From an uncultured Clostridia bacterium (GTDB lineage Bacteria; Bacillota; Clostridia; Oscillospirales; Oscillospiraceae): a DNA stretch of 64,000 nt. The DNA lies in assembly GCA_947170435.1 (NCBI GenBank), contig CAMVTO010000003.1:1-64000 (forward strand), in the 5' to 3' direction. The notes beneath the pieces were generated by a model. That model did not search any database and was not told where the DNA came from. It was given only the letters and a program-made list of their open reading frames with translations. Positions 40,489 to 50,802 of the stretch are shown one piece after another. The position numbers were made by a program, and so were the translations under genes. Within the stretch, counting starts at the first letter, position 1. Each line of letters opens with the position of its first letter.

Positions 40489-41889
40489 TTATTTGATCGC
40501 CTTGAAGTAGTCGCGGGTGACCTTAATGACCACCGGGCTGAGCAGCAGCAGGCCGATCAGGTTCGGGATCGCCATGAGGCCGTTGAGCGTGTCGGAGATG
40601 TCCCACACCAGCGTGAGATCCGCCACCGCGCCAAGTACGATCACAATGACGAACAGCAGCTGATACGGCTTCACCGCCTTGTGACCGAACAGGTACTCGA
40701 TGCAGCGGGTGCCGTAGAGCGACCAGCCGAGGATCGTGGAGGTCGCGAAGAGCAGCAGGCCGATCGCCAGCAGCGTCGCGCCGAACTTCTGACCGAACAC
40801 CGTGGAGAAGCCCGCAATGGTGGTGGTCGCGCCGGCGAGAGCGCCCTCGCCCCAGTGGCCCTCGGCGACGCCGGAGCAGAGGACAACCAGCGAGGTCAGC
40901 GTGCAGATCACGATGGTGTCCATGAACACCTCAAAGATGCCGTAGAGACCCTGCTTGACCGGGTCGCGCTCGGAGGTGGAGGCGTGGGCGATGGGCGCGG
41001 AGCCGAGGCCCGCCTCATTGGAGAACACGCCGCGGCCGACACCCTTGGTCATGGCGAGGCGAATGGTGATGCCTGCCGCGCCGCCGACGACGGCGGAGGG
41101 GTTGAACGCGCCCTTAAAGATCGTACCGAACACGGCGGGGATCGCACCCGCGTGGGCGATGACCACGATCACCGCGCAGACGATGTAGATGATCGCCATG
41201 AACGGCACCAGCTTCTCCGTGACCTGGCCGATGCGTTTCACGCCGCCGATGACCACGAGGCCGACAAAGATCGCGATGATAATACCCGTCACCAGCGCGA
41301 TGGTGTTCTTCGCGTCCACAGCGGCAGGATTGAACGCCTGCGCCACCTGATTGACGGAATCCGCGATGGAGTTGATCTGGGAGATGTTGCCGATACCGAA
41401 CGCCGCGATGGCGCCGAGGACGGCGAAGATCGTGCCCAGCCACTTAAAGCGCTTGCCGAGGCCGTTTTTAATGTAGTACATCGGGCCGCCGACCCACTCG
41501 CCGTTCTCGTTGCGCTCGCGATACTTCACCGCGAGCAGCACTTCGGCGTACTTGGTGCACATGCCGACGAGCGCCGAAATCCACATCCAGAACACCGCGC
41601 CGGGGCCGCCGAGGACGATTGCGCCGGTGACGCCGGCGATGTTGCCGGTGCCGACGGTCGCCGCCAGCGCCGTGGTCACCGCCTGGAAGGGCGTGATCTC
41701 GCCGTGACCGGCCTCCGCCTTGTGAAAGACCTTGCCGATGGTGTTCTTCATCGCATAGCCGAACTTGCGGAACTGCAAAAATCCGGTGGCGATGCTCAGG
41801 TACAGACCCGTACCGACCAGCAGCACCAGCATCACGGGACCCCAGACGAAGCTGTTGATGGCACTGTTGATCTGAATGATCGCATCCAT
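40489..41889 (-). CDS. Alanine/glycine:cation symporter (AGCS) family
   Basis: FSNEAGLGSAPIAHA, GTGNIAGVTGAIVLGGPGAVFWMW. Confidence 0.93.
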   Translation of the reverse strand: MDAIIQINSAINSFVWGPVMLVLLVGTGLYLSIATGFLQFRKFGYAMKNTIGKVFHKAEAGHGEITPFQAVTTALAATVGTGNIAGVTGAIVLGGPGAVFWMWISALVGMCTKYAEVLLAVKYRERNENGEWVGGPMYYIKNGLGKRFKWLGTIFAVLGAIAAFGIGNISQINSIADSVNQVAQAFNPAAVDAKNTIALVTGIIIAIFVGLVVIGGVKRIGQVTEKLVPFMAIIYIVCAVIVVIAHAGAIPAVFGTIFKGAFNPSAVVGGAAGITIRLAMTKGVGRGVFSNEAGLGSAPIAHASTSERDPVKQGLYGIFEVFMDTIVICTLTSLVVLCSGVAEGHWGEGALAGATTTIAGFSTVFGQKFGATLLAIGLLLFATSTILGWSLYGTRCIEYLFGHKAVKPYQLLFVIVIVLGAVADLTLVWDISDTLNGLMAIPNLIGLLLLSPVVIKVTRDYFKAIK

Positions 41890-42118
41890 ATTTTCACTCT
41901 CCTAAAACAATCTATTAAATTTTTTGAAGTTGAACTTCAAAAATTTCTATGCGACTATACCAAAAAATCGTCATTTTGTCAATAGAGAATTGGTATTATG
42001 AGTACCTTTTCACAAGGCACGCCGCAATTTGAAAATGTCTCTTGACAAAACGCACAGAGTGAGCTATCCTAACTGTACTAGAACAGTTAATACAGTTTCG
42101 CCGAAAGGAGGAAATGCG

Positions 42119-42484
42119 TTGATCACCTTGAACTATCGCGACGCGCGGCCCATCTACGAACAAGTGAAAGACGGCTTGCGCAAGCTGATCGTCAGCGGCG
42201 CGATCGCGGACGGGGAAAAGCTGCCGAGCGTGCGGCAGCTCGCGAGCCAGCTCGCCATCAACCCGAACACCATCCAGCGAGCGTACAACGAGCTGGAGGC
42301 GGAGGGCTACGCCGCGTCGGTGCCCGGCAAGGGCAGCTTCGCCGTGCGCGGCGAGCGTGCCCACGACGACGCCCGCCGGCAGGAGCTGGCGGAGCGCCTG
42401 CGGGAGACCGCCGCGGAGCTGCGCGCCATGGGCATGAGCCAATCCGAGATCGAAGCGCTTTGCAAGGAGGGAGAAGAGAAATGA
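42119..42484 (+). CDS. GntR family regulator (YtrA-like)
   Basis: RPIYEQVKDGLRKLIVSGAIADGEKLPSVRQLASQLAINPNTIQRAY; TTG start after AAAGGAGG. Confidence 0.9.
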   Translation: MITLNYRDARPIYEQVKDGLRKLIVSGAIADGEKLPSVRQLASQLAINPNTIQRAYNELEAEGYAASVPGKGSFAVRGERAHDDARRQELAERLRETAAELRAMGMSQSEIEALCKEGEEK

Positions 42485-43377
42485 TCGAAGTCAAACACCT
42501 CGTCAAGACCTTTGACGGGTTCCGGGCGCTGGATGACGCCAACGTGACCGTGCCGCAGGGCGCGATCTACGGCCTCGTCGGCCCCAACGGCGCGGGCAAG
42601 ACCACGCTGCTGCGCCACCTGACCGGCGTGTACCGGCAGGATTCCGGCACGCTCACCGTGGACGGGCAGTCGGTGTGGGAGAATCCCGCCGTCAAGACGC
42701 GCATCGCGTCCATCCCCGACGACTGGTACTATTTTATGCAGGCAAGCATCCGGGAAATGATGGCGTATTACAAGGGCTTTTATCCGCAGTTCAACAGGGA
42801 ACGCTATGAAAAGCTCAAAACCGTGTTCGAGCTGAACGAAAAGCAGCCCATCCGCCGCATGTCCAAGGGTATGCAGAAGCAGGCGGCGTTCTGGCTGGCG
42901 ATGTGCTGCATGCCGGACTATCTCATCCTCGACGAGCCGGTGGACGGGCTCGACCCCGTCATGCGCCGTCAGGTCTGGGGCCTCATCATGCAGGACGTGG
43001 CGGAGCGCGGCACGACGGTGCTGGTGTCCTCCCACAACCTGCGCGAGCTGGAGGACGTGTGCGACCATGTGGGCATCATGAACAAGGGCAAGGTGCTCCT
43101 GGAGCGCAGCCTCTCCGAGCTGCAGGACAACACGGTGAAAATGCAGGTGGTATTCGACGGCGACGCGCCGGAGCTGCCGGCGTCCCTCACCGTGCTGCAC
43201 CAAAGCGCCGTCGGGCGCGTGCACACCATCATCTTCCGCGGCGCACAGCACGACATCGAGGCCGCGCTGGCGCAGTTCCGGCCGGTCTTTCTGGAGGCCG
43301 TGCCGCTGACGCTGGAGGAAATCTTTATCTATGAGTTGGGAGGAGCCGACTATGCAGTCAAAGACATCATTCTTTAA
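42481..43377 (+). CDS. ABC transporter ATP-binding protein
   Basis: GPNGAGKTTLLRHLTG, ILDEPVDGLDPV. Confidence 0.95.
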   Translation: MIEVKHLVKTFDGFRALDDANVTVPQGAIYGLVGPNGAGKTTLLRHLTGVYRQDSGTLTVDGQSVWENPAVKTRIASIPDDWYYFMQASIREMMAYYKGFYPQFNRERYEKLKTVFELNEKQPIRRMSKGMQKQAAFWLAMCCMPDYLILDEPVDGLDPVMRRQVWGLIMQDVAERGTTVLVSSHNLRELEDVCDHVGIMNKGKVLLERSLSELQDNTVKMQVVFDGDAPELPASLTVLHQSAVGRVHTIIFRGAQHDIEAALAQFRPVFLEAVPLTLEEIFIYELGGADYAVKDIIL

Positions 43378-45286
43378 TCGGACGGTTTTTCTGCACGACT
43401 TAAAGCGCTGGTGGCCGCTGACGGCGGGCTATGCGCTGATCTGGCTGCTGGCCATGCCGCTGGGGTGGCTGACGGAGCTGAACCACGACCCGTATTTAAG
43501 CGCGTGGAACGTGCAGTTTGACGCGCTGGACATCGCCGGCAACGCCGGGTACTGGAGCGCGTTTCTCACCGGCATTTTGTTCGCCATGGCGGCGTTCTCG
43601 TACCTCACCAATCCCCGCGCGACCTACGGGCTCCACGCCCTGCCGGAGCGCCGCGAGACGCTGTACGTCACCCACTATCTCGCGGGGCTGTGCAGCCAGC
43701 TCGCGCCGCAGCTGCTCACGGTCCTGCTGACGATGGCGGTGCTGGCGGCGCACGGCGCGTTCAGCGCGCGGCTGCTGGGGCTGATGCTGCTCGCGTTCGT
43801 GCTGCCGACGCTGTTCTTCTACTCCTTTGGCGTATTCTGCATGATGTTCACGGGGCAGATCCTCGCCGCGCCGGTATTTTACGGCGCGCTGAACGTGCTG
43901 GTGGTGGGCGTGGAGCTGCTGATCCGCACGTTCGCGGGCAACTTCCTCTACGGCTGGGCGGAGAACATCGAACCCGTGCTCACGCCCTTCTCGCCCATCG
44001 TCAAGCTGGTGGAAAACGGCGTCCGCGCCACGCAGGATACCTACGAGGTTCTGGAAAACGGCGTCATCCGGGTGGAAGGCACCCAGGAGCTTCAGCTCCT
44101 CGGCCTCGACTGGCTGCTGATCTACGCCGCCGCGGGTCTGGTGTTTGCGGCGCTGGGGCTGCTGGTCTACCGCAAGCGCCACAGCGAGGCGACCGGCTCC
44201 ACCGTCGCGATTGACTGGGCGCGGCCCATCTTCAAGTACGGCGTCACGTTCTGCGCGGCGCTGGCGCTGGGTCAGCTGCTGTACTTCCTGTTCTTCGGCC
44301 AGTTCCGCTCGAACGGCAGCTACTCCCTGCCCGGGACGCTGGGGTGCATGGCGCTGTCCGGCCTGCTGGGCTATTTTGTCGCGGAGATGCTGCTCAAAAA
44401 GAGCTTCCGCGTGTGGAAATCCGGCTGGCGCGGCGCGGTCGCCGTGGTCGCCGTGCTGGTCGTGATGGGCTGCGGCATGTCCCTCGACCTCACGGGCTAC
44501 GAGAGCTATGTGCCGAATCAGAACGACGTGCAGGCCGCCACCGTGCAGATGAACGTCTACAACAGCAGCGCCCACACCTACCTGTTCGGCATCCGTGACC
44601 CGGAGACCATCCGCCTCATCATCGAAGCGCACCGCGCCATCGTGAGCGACAAGGAGCGGCAGCTCCGGCTCAACGACAGCGCGCAGCCGTGGGATTACAC
44701 CGAAACCGGCGCCGTCGGGGGCTATTTCTCCGTGGACTATACCCTCAGCGACGGGCGGGTCGTCCGGCGGCGCTATTCCGACGTGACGATCTTCGCCGAC
44801 GAGCTGGGCGATCCCGCCTCCCTCGCCGGAGCGCTTACCGCGCTGAACAACTCCGAGACCGCCATGTTCGCCCGCGCGCTGGGGTGCGACTACTACAACG
44901 GCGACACCGACCCCCGCGCCCTGCCCGACCTGCGCTTCACCGGCGGCGACGCCTATGTGTACGACAACGACGCCTACCGTGAGGCCAGCCGCACCCTGAC
45001 CGCCCACGAGGCGGAGCTGATCTACGACGCCGTGCTGCGCGACGTAGCGGCGGGGCACGTCGGCGGCTCGCTGTTTGAAAGCGAGTCCATCCTGAACGGC
45101 AGCGTCACGCTCTACGCCACCTACAGCGCCCCCGATCGTCCCGCCGACCGCGGCGTGTCCGACACCTATCCCTCCGAGGTGCCGCCGGGACGGGACATGG
45201 TGACCTACGATCTGGAGATCACCGAGCGCATGACCGAGACCGTCGCGACGCTCCGCGCCATGGACGTGGACGTGACGTTCGGATAA
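43352..45286 (+). CDS. ABC transporter permease (multi-TM plus large soluble segment)
   Basis: Hydrophobic N-terminal half; coupled to ATPase. Confidence 0.8.
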   Translation: MQSKTSFFNRTVFLHDLKRWWPLTAGYALIWLLAMPLGWLTELNHDPYLSAWNVQFDALDIAGNAGYWSAFLTGILFAMAAFSYLTNPRATYGLHALPERRETLYVTHYLAGLCSQLAPQLLTVLLTMAVLAAHGAFSARLLGLMLLAFVLPTLFFYSFGVFCMMFTGQILAAPVFYGALNVLVVGVELLIRTFAGNFLYGWAENIEPVLTPFSPIVKLVENGVRATQDTYEVLENGVIRVEGTQELQLLGLDWLLIYAAAGLVFAALGLLVYRKRHSEATGSTVAIDWARPIFKYGVTFCAALALGQLLYFLFFGQFRSNGSYSLPGTLGCMALSGLLGYFVAEMLLKKSFRVWKSGWRGAVAVVAVLVVMGCGMSLDLTGYESYVPNQNDVQAATVQMNVYNSSAHTYLFGIRDPETIRLIIEAHRAIVSDKERQLRLNDSAQPWDYTETGAVGGYFSVDYTLSDGRVVRRRYSDVTIFADELGDPASLAGALTALNNSETAMFARALGCDYYNGDTDPRALPDLRFTGGDAYVYDNDAYREASRTLTAHEAELIYDAVLRDVAAGHVGGSLFESESILNGSVTLYATYSAPDRPADRGVSDTYPSEVPPGRDMVTYDLEITERMTETVATLRAMDVDVTFG

Positions 45287-45431
45287 AAACTGCACAAACT
45301 CCGAGGGGCGGCCGCAAGGCCGCCCCGTCTCGTCGGTTTTTTTGCGCCCGCGGGCGCAAAAATCCCTTGACGCGCAGGAAAAACCGTGATATTATACTTT
45401 GGCATATTCCCCGGCCTCGTTTGCGGACAGT

Positions 45432-45477
45432 CCACCTGCTCCCTGACGCAGCCGCGGGAGAATCGAATGAAAGGTGG
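45432..45477 (+). promoter_or_regulatory. rpsO leader structure sequestering the SD
   Basis: CCACCT (45432-45437) pairs with SD AGGTGG (45472-45477); inner CTCCC/GGGAG stem. Confidence 0.6.
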
Positions 45478-45486
45478 AAAACAACC

Positions 45487-45753
45487 ATGATACTCAAAGA
45501 CCAGAAGACCTCCATCATCGAGGCCAACCGTACCCACGAAAACGACACCGGCTCCCCCGAGGTGCAGGTCGCCATTCTCACCGAGCGGATCAACCAGCTC
45601 ACCGAGCACCTGAAGGTACACGCCCACGACAACCACTCCCGTCGCGGCCTGTACAAGATGATCGGTAAGCGCCGCAGCCTGCTCGACTACCTCATGAAGA
45701 AGGACATCGAGCGTTACCGCGCGCTGATCGCCAAGCTCGGCATTCGTAAGTAA
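45487..45753 (+). CDS. rpsO: 30S ribosomal protein S15
   Basis: 88 aa; [38 protein letters not shown]. Confidence 0.98.
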   Translation: MILKDQKTSIIEANRTHENDTGSPEVQVAILTERINQLTEHLKVHAHDNHSRRGLYKMIGKRRSLLDYLMKKDIERYRALIAKLGIRK

Positions 45754-45760
45754 GAGCAGT

Positions 45761-45794
45761 CGCGGGGGAAGTTCCGCTTCCCCCGCGTCTTTTC
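45761..45794 (+). terminator. rpsO terminator
   Basis: CGCGGGGGAAG-TTCCG-CTTCCCCCGCG then TCTTTT. Confidence 0.85.
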
Positions 45795-45814
45795 GTATCT
45801 ATCCCGGCGTTTCG

Positions 45815-45896
45815 GGAGCCGGTTTTCCCTTTTAGCAGTTGATTTTGCGGTCGAAGCTCGACCTTGAAATCAAGTGCTAAAGGCTGGACAGGCTCC
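45815..45896 (+). promoter_or_regulatory. pnp 5' leader multi-tier hairpin
   Basis: GGAGCC...[TTTAGCAGTTGATTT...GGTCGA-AGC-TCGACC...AAATCAAGTGCTAAA]...GGCTCC nested stems. Confidence 0.7.
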
Positions 45897-45926
45897 TGAA
45901 GAAAAATTTTCAAAAGGAGAAATGCA

Positions 45927-48068
45927 ATGTCAACCATCATTACCAAGAGACAGTTCCCGAATTATCATAAGTATGAGCTGGAAGTGGCTGGCCGCCCGCT
46001 GTTCCTCGAGGTCGGCAAGCTCGCTGAGCTCGCCAACGCCTCCGTCATGGTCGGCTACGGCGATACCCGCGTGCTGGTGTGCGTCACCGCCGCGCCCCGC
46101 CCCCGCGACGGCGTGGACTTCTTCCCCATGTCTGTGGACTTTGAGGAGAAGCTCTATTCCGTGGGCCGCATCCCCGGCAGCTTCAACCGCCGCGAGGGCC
46201 GCCCCGGTGAGAAGGGCATCCTGACCGCCCGCGTCATCGACCGCCCCATTCGCCCGCTGTTCCCCTATGACTTCCGCAACGACGTGTCCATCATGGCCAC
46301 CGTCATGGCGGTCGATCACGATTGCTCCCCCGAGATCGCGGCTCTCATCGGCGCGTCCGCGGCGCTCGCCATCTCCGACATTCCCTGGAATGGCCCCATC
46401 GGCGCGCTGAAGGTCGGTCTCGTGGATGGCCAGCTCGTGCTGAACCCCACGAGCGAGCAGCGCAAGGTCAGCGACCTCGACGTGACCGTGGTCTCCACGG
46501 GCAAAAAGGTCGTCATGATCGAGGCCGGCGCCAACGAGGTGCCCAACGATCAGATGCTCGCCGCCATCAAGCTGGCGCATGAGGAGAACCAGAAGCAGGT
46601 CAACCTCATCAACCAGATGGTCGCTGAGATCGGCAAGCCCAAGTTTGACTATCCGCACGCGGACTTCGATACCGAGCTGTTCGACAAGATCTGCGCCGAC
46701 TTCATGGACGAGGCGAAGGCCGCCATGGACACCGACGACAAGAACGTCCGCGAGTCCCGCTGGAACGAGATGATCGAGCACTGGCACGAGAAGTATCTCG
46801 CCGACCATGAGAACATGGACCAGTACCTCGAGGAGATCACCTACAAGCTCCAGAAGAAGATCGTCAAGGCGTGGCTGCTCGAAGGCCACCGCGTCGACGG
46901 TCGCCAGAAGAACGAGATCCGCCCGCTTTCCGCTGAGGTTGGCGTGCTGCCCCGCGTCCACGGTTCGGGCCTGTTCACCCGCGGTCAGACGCAGGTGCTC
47001 TCCGTCTGCACCCTCGATACTCTGTCCGCCAACCAGAAGCTGGACACCATCTGGGAAGAGACCGAGAAGCGCTATATGCACCACTACAACTTCCCCAGCT
47101 ACAGCGTCGGCGAAGCCAAGCCCGCCCGCAGCCCCGGCCGTCGTGAGATCGGCCACGGTGCGCTCGCGGAGCGCGCGCTGCTGCCGGTCATTCCTTCCGA
47201 GGAGGAGTTCCCCTACGCCATCCGTGTCGTGAGCGAGGTTGTGTCCTCCAACGGCTCTACCTCTCAGGGCTCCATCTGCGGCTCGACGCTTGCGCTGATG
47301 GACGCGGGCGTGCCCATCAAGGCGCCCGTCGCGGGCATCTCCTGCGGCCTCATTCAGGACGGCGATGACTTCACGACGTTCATCGACATTCAGGGCGTGG
47401 AGGACTTCCACGGCGAAATGGACTTCAAGGTTGCCGGTACGAAGAAAGGCATCACCGCCATCCAGATGGACCTCAAGAACGACGGTCTGACCATGGCGAT
47501 CATTGAGAATGCGCTGGACATCACCTATGACGCGCGCTGCCAGATCCTCGACCAGATCATGCTGCCGGTCATTTCTCAGCCGCGTCCCGAGGTCAGCCCC
47601 TACGCGCCGAAGATGATCACCATGCACATTGATCCCGACCGCATCCGTGAGGTCATCGGCAAGGGCGGCAGCGTTATCCAGAAGATCGTTGCCGATACCG
47701 GCGCGAAGGTTGACATCGACGATGACGGCACGATCCACATCGCTTCCACCAACGCCGCCGCCTGCGACGCCGCGAAGAAGTGCATCGACGACATCGTGTT
47801 TGTTCCCGAGGTGGGCAAGCTGTACTACGGCCGCGTTGTGCGCCTGATGCAGTTCGGTGCCTTTGTGGAGATCGCTCCGGGCAAGGACGGACTCGTTCAC
47901 ATTTCCCGTCTCGACAAGAAGCGTGTGGAGAAGGTGGAGGATGTGGTCTCCGTCGGCGACATGATCTGGGTCAAGTTCATGGAGATCGACGAGAAGGGCC
48001 GCTGGAATCTCTCCCGCAAGGACGCGCTTATGGAGATCGAAGCCCAGCAGGCAAAGGAACAACAGTAA
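45927..48068 (+). CDS. pnp: Polyribonucleotide nucleotidyltransferase
   Basis: RNase PH repeats, KH segment VIGKGGSVIQKIVADTGAKVDIDDDG, S1 domain. Confidence 0.97.
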   Translation: MSTIITKRQFPNYHKYELEVAGRPLFLEVGKLAELANASVMVGYGDTRVLVCVTAAPRPRDGVDFFPMSVDFEEKLYSVGRIPGSFNRREGRPGEKGILTARVIDRPIRPLFPYDFRNDVSIMATVMAVDHDCSPEIAALIGASAALAISDIPWNGPIGALKVGLVDGQLVLNPTSEQRKVSDLDVTVVSTGKKVVMIEAGANEVPNDQMLAAIKLAHEENQKQVNLINQMVAEIGKPKFDYPHADFDTELFDKICADFMDEAKAAMDTDDKNVRESRWNEMIEHWHEKYLADHENMDQYLEEITYKLQKKIVKAWLLEGHRVDGRQKNEIRPLSAEVGVLPRVHGSGLFTRGQTQVLSVCTLDTLSANQKLDTIWEETEKRYMHHYNFPSYSVGEAKPARSPGRREIGHGALAERALLPVIPSEEEFPYAIRVVSEVVSSNGSTSQGSICGSTLALMDAGVPIKAPVAGISCGLIQDGDDFTTFIDIQGVEDFHGEMDFKVAGTKKGITAIQMDLKNDGLTMAIIENALDITYDARCQILDQIMLPVISQPRPEVSPYAPKMITMHIDPDRIREVIGKGGSVIQKIVADTGAKVDIDDDGTIHIASTNAAACDAAKKCIDDIVFVPEVGKLYYGRVVRLMQFGAFVEIAPGKDGLVHISRLDKKRVEKVEDVVSVGDMIWVKFMEIDEKGRWNLSRKDALMEIEAQQAKEQQ

Positions 48069-48236
48069 GCAATGATCAAAAGAGCAGGCATCTATGCCTG
48101 CTCTTTTTTCGCCCTGCAAGTCAGCACTTAACAAAAATAAACATCGACAGCATTCTTATTGACCATTTTGTGCCCGATGTGTTAATATTTTTTATATTTA
48201 TATGGCTGTATGACAAAGAGCAAAAGGAGCACGGCA

Positions 48237-48407
48237 ATGTCGAAAGATATTATTCGCTGCCGATACTGCGGGGGCGGTATGCTGGCGGACATGGAGATTT
48301 GTCCGAACTGCGGCGCGCGCAACCGCCTGATCCTCTATAACAAATGGTGGTTCTGGCTGGTGTTGGGCGTGGCGCTGGTAGCTGTGGGGCTTCTGTTGAC
48401 GGTTTAG
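48237..48407 (+). CDS. Small zinc-ribbon membrane protein
   Basis: 56 aa: CRYCGGGMLADMEICPNCG plus one TM helix. Confidence 0.75.
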   Translation: MSKDIIRCRYCGGGMLADMEICPNCGARNRLILYNKWWFWLVLGVALVAVGLLLTV

Positions 48408-48507
48408 AAGAGCGAAAAAGGAGAGGCATGTGCCTCTCCGTTTTATTATTTGTTGAAACATCGGTCATTTTCTGATAAAATGGATCATCATACAAAGGGA
48501 GCAGCTT

Positions 48508-49845
48508 ATGGATACGATTGCCGCTATCGCCACCGCTGCCATGCCTGCCGCGGTAGGCATCGTGCGTCTGAGCGGGGAAGATACGTTTTTGGTGCTGGAC
48601 GCGCTGTTCAGCCCCTTGAACGGCATGCCCATGTCGCAGCAGCCACCCCGCCGCATGGTCTACGGCGCGGTGCGGGATGTGCAGGGCAGGGTCATCGACC
48701 ACGCGCTGGCGGTGCGTTTTTCCGCCGAGCACTCCTATACCGGCGAACCGGGCGCGGAGATCCACTGCCACGGCTCCCCCGTCGTGCTGAACGAGACCCT
48801 GAGCGCGGCATTTGCCGCCGGCGCGAGACAGGCGAAGGCAGGCGAGTTCACCAAGCGCGCGTTCCTGAACGGCAAGATGGATCTTACCGAGGCGGAGGCC
48901 GTGGTGGATCTGGTGGATGCCGAGACAGCCGAAGCGGCGCGCAACGCCGCGGGACAGGTGGATGGTGCGCTGCGCCGCTTGGCGGAGGGCGCCTATGACA
49001 AGCTGCTGGACATCGCAAGCCGGTTTTACGCCGTGGTGGACTATCCAGACGAGGATATCGAGGACGCTTCCCCGGCGGAGATTGCGGCGACGCTGCAAGA
49101 GACGGAGGCCGAGCTTTCCGACCTGCTTTCCACTTACACCCGGGGAAAATTCGTCAAATCCGGCGTCGCGACCGCCATTATTGGCGCGCCAAACGCAGGG
49201 AAGTCATCACTTTTAAACCGACTGGTGGGCTACGACCGCGCGATCGTCACGGACATCGCCGGAACCACCCGCGATACCATAGAGGAAAAGGCGTTGGTCG
49301 GCGGTGTGCTGCTGCGGCTCATTGACACGGCCGGTCTGCGCGATACGGATGACAAGGTGGAACGCCTGGGCGTGGAGCGGTCACGGAAAGCAATCGAGAG
49401 CGCGGATTTGATTCTGGCGCTGATCGACGGCAGCCGGCCCGCGAGCGCTGAGGACGCGGAGACGCTGGACTTGGCAAACGCATGTGGCAAGCCCTGCCTG
49501 CTGCTGCGTACCAAGAGCGACCTCGGCGGCAGCGGCGATGGGCTTGCGATGTCCAACGTGACCGGCGAAGGCTTCGACGCACTTGAGGCTGCCGTCGCGG
49601 CGCTGTTTCCAGCGCTTCCACCCAAGACCGGAACGCTTTTGACCAACGCGCGGCAGGCGGACGCTGTGACGCGCTCCCTTGCATCCGTGCGCGCCGCGCT
49701 CGCCGCGCTGCGCGATGGCGTGACGCCGGATGCGGTGCTCACGGAGGTCGAGGCGGCGTCGAACGCGCTGGGCGAGTTGACAGGACGTACCGCGCGGGAA
49801 GACATGGTGAGCCGGATTTTTGAGCGTTTTTGCGTCGGAAAATGA
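48508..49845 (+). CDS. mnmE: tRNA modification GTPase MnmE
   Basis: DTIAAIATAAMPAAVGIVRLSG, GAPNAGKSSLLN, C-terminal FERFCVGK. Confidence 0.97.
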   Translation: MDTIAAIATAAMPAAVGIVRLSGEDTFLVLDALFSPLNGMPMSQQPPRRMVYGAVRDVQGRVIDHALAVRFSAEHSYTGEPGAEIHCHGSPVVLNETLSAAFAAGARQAKAGEFTKRAFLNGKMDLTEAEAVVDLVDAETAEAARNAAGQVDGALRRLAEGAYDKLLDIASRFYAVVDYPDEDIEDASPAEIAATLQETEAELSDLLSTYTRGKFVKSGVATAIIGAPNAGKSSLLNRLVGYDRAIVTDIAGTTRDTIEEKALVGGVLLRLIDTAGLRDTDDKVERLGVERSRKAIESADLILALIDGSRPASAEDAETLDLANACGKPCLLLRTKSDLGGSGDGLAMSNVTGEGFDALEAAVAALFPALPPKTGTLLTNARQADAVTRSLASVRAALAALRDGVTPDAVLTEVEAASNALGELTGRTAREDMVSRIFERFCVGK

Positions 49846-49926
49846 TAGACTGTTGATTTATTTAATAGACATGTTATATAATAGCATATCATATAGTTTT
49901 GAAAATCAGAACAGGAGGATTTCACC

Positions 49927-50802
49927 ATGGGCGATTACGTCATTATGACCGATAGCTGCTGCGATCTCAGCGCGGCAGAGGTGAACGAGAGCAATCTGGT
50001 CGTGGTTCCGCTGACCTTTACCATGGACGGCGTGACCTACCGGGACACGCCGAACCACGAGGATATGTCGTTGCAGGAGTTCTACAAGAATATCCGCGCG
50101 GGCAAGGAGTGTACCACCGCTGCGGTCAATGTTGGCGACTTTTTGGACGCGATGCGCCGGGTGCTGCTGTCCGGGAAGGACATCCTCTGCATCAATTTCT
50201 CCAGTGCGCTGTCGACGACCTATCAATCTGCTTCCATTGCCGCGGAAGAATTGCGCCAGGAGTTCCCCGACAGGCGCATTATTGTGATCGACTCACTGGC
50301 GGCTTCCCGCGGACAGGGCATGCTGGTGTGGTATGCGGCAAAGAAAAAGGCAGAAGGTAAGTCTATTGACGAGGTGGCGGACTGGGTGCGTGAGATGGCG
50401 CCGCATCAGGATCACTGGTTCACGGTGTTCGACCTGAACCATTTGCGTCGCGGCGGCCGCCTCAATGCCACCAGCGCCATCGTCGGCACAGTGCTGGCCA
50501 TTAAGCCCATTCTGCACACGGATGCAGAGGGCAAGCTAACCCCGGTATCCAAGGCGCGCGGCATGAACGCCGCGCTGGAGGAGCTGGTGGGCAAGATGGA
50601 TGAGCTGGGCATCCGCCCGCTCGAGGATCAGACAGTGTTTATTTGCCACGCAGACGCGCAGGATAGCGTTAACTATGTGGTAAGTCTATTGAAAAAACGC
50701 TTTGGTGTGACCGATGTGCGCGCGGACTTCATTGGCCCGGTCATTGGTTCACACACCGGTGCCGGTACCCTCGGCTTGTTCTTTTTCGGGAGGGAGCGAT
50801 GA
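49927..50802 (+). CDS. DegV family fatty acid-binding protein
   Basis: TDSCCDLSAAEV, INFSSALSTTYQSA, IGSHTGAGTLGLFF. Confidence 0.94.
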   Translation: MGDYVIMTDSCCDLSAAEVNESNLVVVPLTFTMDGVTYRDTPNHEDMSLQEFYKNIRAGKECTTAAVNVGDFLDAMRRVLLSGKDILCINFSSALSTTYQSASIAAEELRQEFPDRRIIVIDSLAASRGQGMLVWYAAKKKAEGKSIDEVADWVREMAPHQDHWFTVFDLNHLRRGGRLNATSAIVGTVLAIKPILHTDAEGKLTPVSKARGMNAALEELVGKMDELGIRPLEDQTVFICHADAQDSVNYVVSLLKKRFGVTDVRADFIGPVIGSHTGAGTLGLFFFGRER

